Assembly (NCBI GenBank): GCA_030635945.1
Contig: DAOVXW010000022.1
Span: 1-7,959, forward strand
Length of the DNA: 7,959 nt
Direction of reading: 5' to 3'
Source: Dehalococcoidia bacterium
GTDB taxonomy: Bacteria; Chloroflexota; Dehalococcoidia; Dehalococcoidales; G020351185
How positions within the stretch are numbered: position 1 is the stretch's first letter; every line of letters begins with the position of its first letter. The notes below the pieces were generated by a model. That model ran no database searches. It was given only the letters and a program-made list of their open reading frames with translations, and had not been told where the DNA came from. This document shows positions 5,444 through 7,959 of the stretch, in pieces. The position numbers and the translations under genes are program-made.

Positions 5444-6187
5444 ATGAACGGTAAAGTATACTTGGTTGGGATTGGCCCCGGCGACAGCGCCAGTATAACG
5501 TCAGGGGCGAATAAAATCCTGAAAAACGTGTCGGTAGTAATCGGGCATAAGGACTGCCTGGATCTGTTATGGAAGGCTGTTATCGGCAAGGAAATAATCG
5601 CCGAAAAGATGACGCCGGTGCAGCGCGCCGAAATAGCGGTGAAAAAAGCCCTAGAGGGTAGGCAGGTGGCTGTGGTCAGCAGCGGCGATATCGGCATTTA
5701 TGCTTTCGCCAGCACTTTTTTCAGCTATCTCAGGGAAAAAGAATTAGAACTGGAAGTTGAAGTAATCCCGGGCGTAACGGTAGCCAGTGCCGCCGCCGCG
5801 CTGCTGGGTTCGCCGCTGGGGCACGACTTCGCCGTTATAAGCCTGGCAGATCAGGCGACCGATTGGCAAGGCACTAAAAAACGCCTTCGAGCTGCCGCCG
5901 AATCTGATTTCGTGGTCGTACTTTATAATCCCATAGGAAAGGTGGGGAGTGAACGGGTGGAAGAGGCCATTAGGATATTATTAGAATACAGAGAGGCTGC
6001 TACTCCGGTTGGCATTGTTACCGGCGCTGCAACCAAACAGCAAAAAGTTCTGATTGCCACACTGGGAAAGATGCCGATTCATAAAATTGAAACCGACACC
6101 ATGCTGATAGCGGGCAACTCGGAGACATATATCTATGACGGCTGGATGATTACTCCCAGAGGGTATATACAGGGTATAGGTTACTGA
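5444..6187 (+). CDS. cobJ: Precorrin-3B C17-methyltransferase (CobJ/CbiH)
   Basis: 247 residues; an SAM-dependent tetrapyrrole methylase that methylates C17 with ring contraction in corrin-ring (vitamin B12) synthesis, CbiH in the anaerobic cobalt-early route. Support: N-terminal VYLVGIGPGD (5-14) glycine-rich loop, SSGDIGIYAFAS (79-90), VIPGVTVASAAAALLGSPLGHDF (108-129, written in the family order, AAALLGSPLGHDFAVISLAD being strongly CobJ-like), LYNP (160-163), and LIAGNSETY (221-229) with a closing MITPRGY. Length matches single-domain CobJ. I chose ATG 5444 because MNGKVYLVGIG is the family N-terminus; ATG 5426 adds six residues and overlaps the predicted -10. Neither has a clear ribosome site. 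It is the only plus-strand gene: divergent from mocA, convergent with xdhC with just 6 bp between stops. No other cobalamin gene is present, so it is an isolated member of its pathway here. Confidence 0.93.
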   Translation: MNGKVYLVGIGPGDSASITSGANKILKNVSVVIGHKDCLDLLWKAVIGKEIIAEKMTPVQRAEIAVKKALEGRQVAVVSSGDIGIYAFASTFFSYLREKELELEVEVIPGVTVASAAAALLGSPLGHDFAVISLADQATDWQGTKKRLRAAAESDFVVVLYNPIGKVGSERVEEAIRILLEYREAATPVGIVTGAATKQQKVLIATLGKMPIHKIETDTMLIAGNSETYIYDGWMITPRGYIQGIGY

Positions 6188-6193
6188 TTCTCT

Positions 6194-6964
6194 TTAGCCG
6201 GAGTGCCGCACCTGTATAATCTCTGCCATAATACTTACCGCAATCTCCTCCGGTGTCTGGGCGCGTATTCTCAATCCGATGGGGGCATGAACCGTGTCCA
6301 GTTGCTGCTGGGTTATTCCATTGGCTTTTAAGCGGGCGTAAACGGATATATTCTTCATTTTACTGCCTATCATGCCGATATATTTGGCTTCGGTGGACAG
6401 TGCCCCCTCCAGCGATGCCGCATCACCCTTATGGCCGTGGGTTACGATCACCACATAGCCGGATTTACCCACCTTTAGCTCGGAGAATGCTTTATCATAA
6501 CTTGTAACAAGGACTCTATCCGCCTCGGGGAACCTCTGGGTGGTGGCATATTCGGGGCGGTCGTCAATAACCACAATCTTGAAACCTAAAAGATCGCCTA
6601 TCCTGGCCAGGGAGAAGGATATATGACCGCCACCAAGGATAAACAGGGTGGGAGTTGATACTATGGGTTCGACAAAAACCTCCGTATCACCGCCGCATAT
6701 CATCCCCAGGTCCTCGCCTTCTTTCAGGCGGTAAGAAAGATGCTTCGGTTTGCCTCTTTTTATCACCTCGATGGCTTCCTTGATTACCCGCAATTCTATA
6801 CTGCCGCCACCGATGGTGCCTGTTATGCTGCCATCGGGCCTGATAAGCATCTTGGCGCCTTCTTCCCTGGGAGTAGAACCGCTGGCTGAGATAACCGTCG
6901 CCAGCGCCGCTTCGCCTCCTTCATCCCTGATCTTTGTTATTTCCGTGTATATGTCATCCTGCAT
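6194..6964 (-). CDS. xdhC: XdhC/CoxI family molybdenum hydroxylase maturation protein
   Basis: 256 residues. XdhC-family proteins bind molybdenum cofactor, help its sulphuration and deliver it to xanthine dehydrogenase or related hydroxylases. The N-terminal XdhC_CoxI domain contains ASGSTPREEGAKML (27-40) and GTIGGGSIE (49-57), followed by GMICGGDTEVFVE (87-99) with the conserved Cys90. The C-terminal Rossmann domain begins TLFILGGGHIS (106-116) and includes VTHGHKGD (174-181), YIGMIGSKMK (195-204) and APIGLRIRAQTPEEIA (227-242). Both halves are complete. ATG 6962-6964 has GAGGAG about 7 nt upstream and lies 37 bp after the YqeC-like gene, suggesting co-transcription. Its 3' end faces cobJ with no hairpin terminator visible in the 6-bp gap. 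The client hydroxylase genes are not in the window. Confidence 0.93.
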   Translation of the reverse strand: MQDDIYTEITKIRDEGGEAALATVISASGSTPREEGAKMLIRPDGSITGTIGGGSIELRVIKEAIEVIKRGKPKHLSYRLKEGEDLGMICGGDTEVFVEPIVSTPTLFILGGGHISFSLARIGDLLGFKIVVIDDRPEYATTQRFPEADRVLVTSYDKAFSELKVGKSGYVVIVTHGHKGDAASLEGALSTEAKYIGMIGSKMKNISVYARLKANGITQQQLDTVHAPIGLRIRAQTPEEIAVSIMAEIIQVRHSG

Positions 6965-7001
6965 CTTATGCTCCTCTTCTATAATTATTATTTATGAAAT
7001 C

Positions 7002-7796
7002 TTACTTTCGTGGCGCCTGAATAATATCAGCGACAGGCTCAGCAGATTGAAGTTGGCACAGCATAACCAGTTCTATTCCAGGGTGTCCCACCTCCAGAAT
7101 CTTATAAGCCAGAGCCTCGGCTTCCGCCCCGCTTTTTGTTATGTCCATCTTGTTGATGACGGGGATTATCCTGGCATCGGGCGGGCTGCCTCTAGTGATA
7201 CCTTTGCGGTGAACTATCAGGGCGGCGATGGCATCTGGTGTAACAAGCTCTCCTATAGCCAAACCCGTCAGCTTTGAGACTATTTCCGGGCGGAAAACGT
7301 TTTCCCGATCGAGCTTTTTATTAAGGGCATCTATGCCGACTATGGCGATAACCAGCGTTGTGTTGCTTGGGATCACCGGCTCGGTGGCATTGGGGGCTTT
7401 CAATGGCTTTCGGGCTGCGCCGTCAGCTTCTATGATGATATAATCCACCTGCTCTAAATCTGCCAGTTTGACTATCATTTGCGGGCTGATGCCATCCAGT
7501 TTATTAACATCTGGCATTTTCTTGCTTGCCAGTGTTATATGGCGGTGCTGTTGCAATGCCTGAACAGCCAGTTCAAGCATTTTGTTCTCATCGGCTTCTA
7601 TAATGAGCTTTTCGCCGGGTGCCTGCCATTCAAAGATCTTGGTGGTGGTGGTTGTAGTGACCGATTCATTGCCACAGGATAACTCCCTGGACAGAGCCGA
7701 CATAAGCGTCGTCTTGCCGCCGGCGCCAACCAGGCTTATTATCTCACCGGGGCGGACGCCGAAGGCCTCTTTAAGAGTTATAGTTTTACCCGGCAT
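7002..7796 (-). CDS. yqeC: Selenium-dependent molybdenum hydroxylase accessory protein, YqeC family
   Basis: 264 residues. YqeC-family proteins are P-loop proteins that co-occur with selenium-dependent molybdenum hydroxylases; their exact role in maturation is not established. Features: LVGAGGKTT P-loop (22-30), a threonine run TTTTTTKIF (47-55) typical in position of the family's TTTTKIF, IIEADGAARKPLKAPN (121-136), EPVIP (139-143) and VGIDALNK (153-160), then INKMD (214-218), an NKxD-like nucleotide-base motif. I prefer ATG 7794-7796, which has GAGGGG about 6 nt upstream, over a TTG at 7841 that would add 15 unconserved residues. It precedes xdhC by 37 bp on the same strand. With XdhC, MocA and the molybdopterin-binding protein this points to maturation of a labile-selenium xanthine dehydrogenase-like enzyme. 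That enzyme and the YqeB/SelD partners are not seen here. Confidence 0.88.
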   Translation of the reverse strand: MPGKTITLKEAFGVRPGEIISLVGAGGKTTLMSALSRELSCGNESVTTTTTTKIFEWQAPGEKLIIEADENKMLELAVQALQQHRHITLASKKMPDVNKLDGISPQMIVKLADLEQVDYIIIEADGAARKPLKAPNATEPVIPSNTTLVIAIVGIDALNKKLDRENVFRPEIVSKLTGLAIGELVTPDAIAALIVHRKGITRGSPPDARIIPVINKMDITKSGAEAEALAYKILEVGHPGIELVMLCQLQSAEPVADIIQAPRK

Positions 7797-7884
7797 TGAA
7801 TCCCCTCTTTTAACGCTTTCTATTTTCGTATGTTCAGCCAAAGCCTGCCTGCTTCCGCAATGTTGCAGCTATCTCCAAGTCCTC

Positions 7885-7959
7885 TTATTTTCTCATACTC
7901 AGGTATTTCAGGCCTTCTATCTGCCTGAACATAGCGCCTTCGGTGATGCAGGCGAGCAT
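7885..7959 (-). CDS. Possible 3' end of an upstream gene entering from the right edge (frame uncertain)
   Basis: Upstream of the YqeC-like gene two minus-strand frames are open to the edge. One ends at TAA 7885-7887 and reads TEGAMFRQIEGLKYLSMRK at its end; its third-position choices look like the neighbouring genes. The other runs to TAG 7820-7822 over 45 codons and ends GDSCNIAEAGRLWLNIRK. I slightly prefer the first on codon use, but the second would give a more operon-like 23-bp gap to yqeC. Neither tail is recognised, and the segment could also be non-coding. Confidence 0.25.
   Translation of the reverse strand: MLACITEGAMFRQIEGLKYLSMRK

Noticed and set aside
6750..7277. 175-codon plus-strand open frame
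   Set aside because: Antisense to xdhC and yqeC, crossing the gap between two well-supported genes.
7797..7841. TTG start adding 15 residues to the YqeC-like protein
   Set aside because: ATG 7794-7796 has a good GAGGGG ribosome site and matches the family N-terminus better.

Overview
The window is an ordinary-looking bacterial chromosome segment of intermediate G+C content, with short spacings and mostly one coding direction (minus). Gene content suggests an anaerobe: maturation genes for a molybdenum hydroxylase of the selenium-dependent type, a four-cluster ferredoxin, an archaeal-type (split) glutamate synthase amidotransferase and an anaerobe-like cobalamin methyltransferase. Such sets occur in Clostridia-like Firmicutes and in Dehalococcoidia (Chloroflexota). 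I lean towards the latter by impression only; nothing here proves taxonomy.

Left half (1-3528, all minus): one probable operon transcribed right to left from a very good sigma-70-type promoter at 3500-3528. In order it encodes a 4x[4Fe-4S] ferredoxin, a small Ig-like-fold protein interrupted by an in-frame TAA, HisH (class I glutamine amidotransferase), an FAD/NAD(P)H oxidoreductase, and the start of a class II glutamine amidotransferase of the split glutamate synthase type that runs off the left edge. Together these read as an electron-transfer and glutamine-ammonia module. The HisH inside it is unexpected.

Right half (3666-7959): a molybdenum-cofactor hydroxylase maturation cluster on the minus strand. 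In transcription order it is yqeC-like GTPase-type protein, xdhC, then mocA (CTP:molybdopterin cytidylyltransferase) and a MoeA/MogA-like molybdopterin-binding protein with a Cys-rich tail. The cluster is split by a single plus-strand gene, cobJ/cbiH (precorrin-3B C17-methyltransferase), which is convergent with xdhC (6 bp apart) and divergent from mocA. The 132-bp mocA/cobJ gap holds two back-to-back promoter-like elements, each with a TTGACG box and an 18-bp spacer.

No tRNA, rRNA, CRISPR array, insertion sequence or phage gene is visible. The best candidates for something new are the interrupted Ig-like gene, the 29-bp dyad over the -10/+1 of the ferredoxin operon, and the symmetric divergent promoter. 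I do not see convincing evidence for a wholly new multi-gene system.
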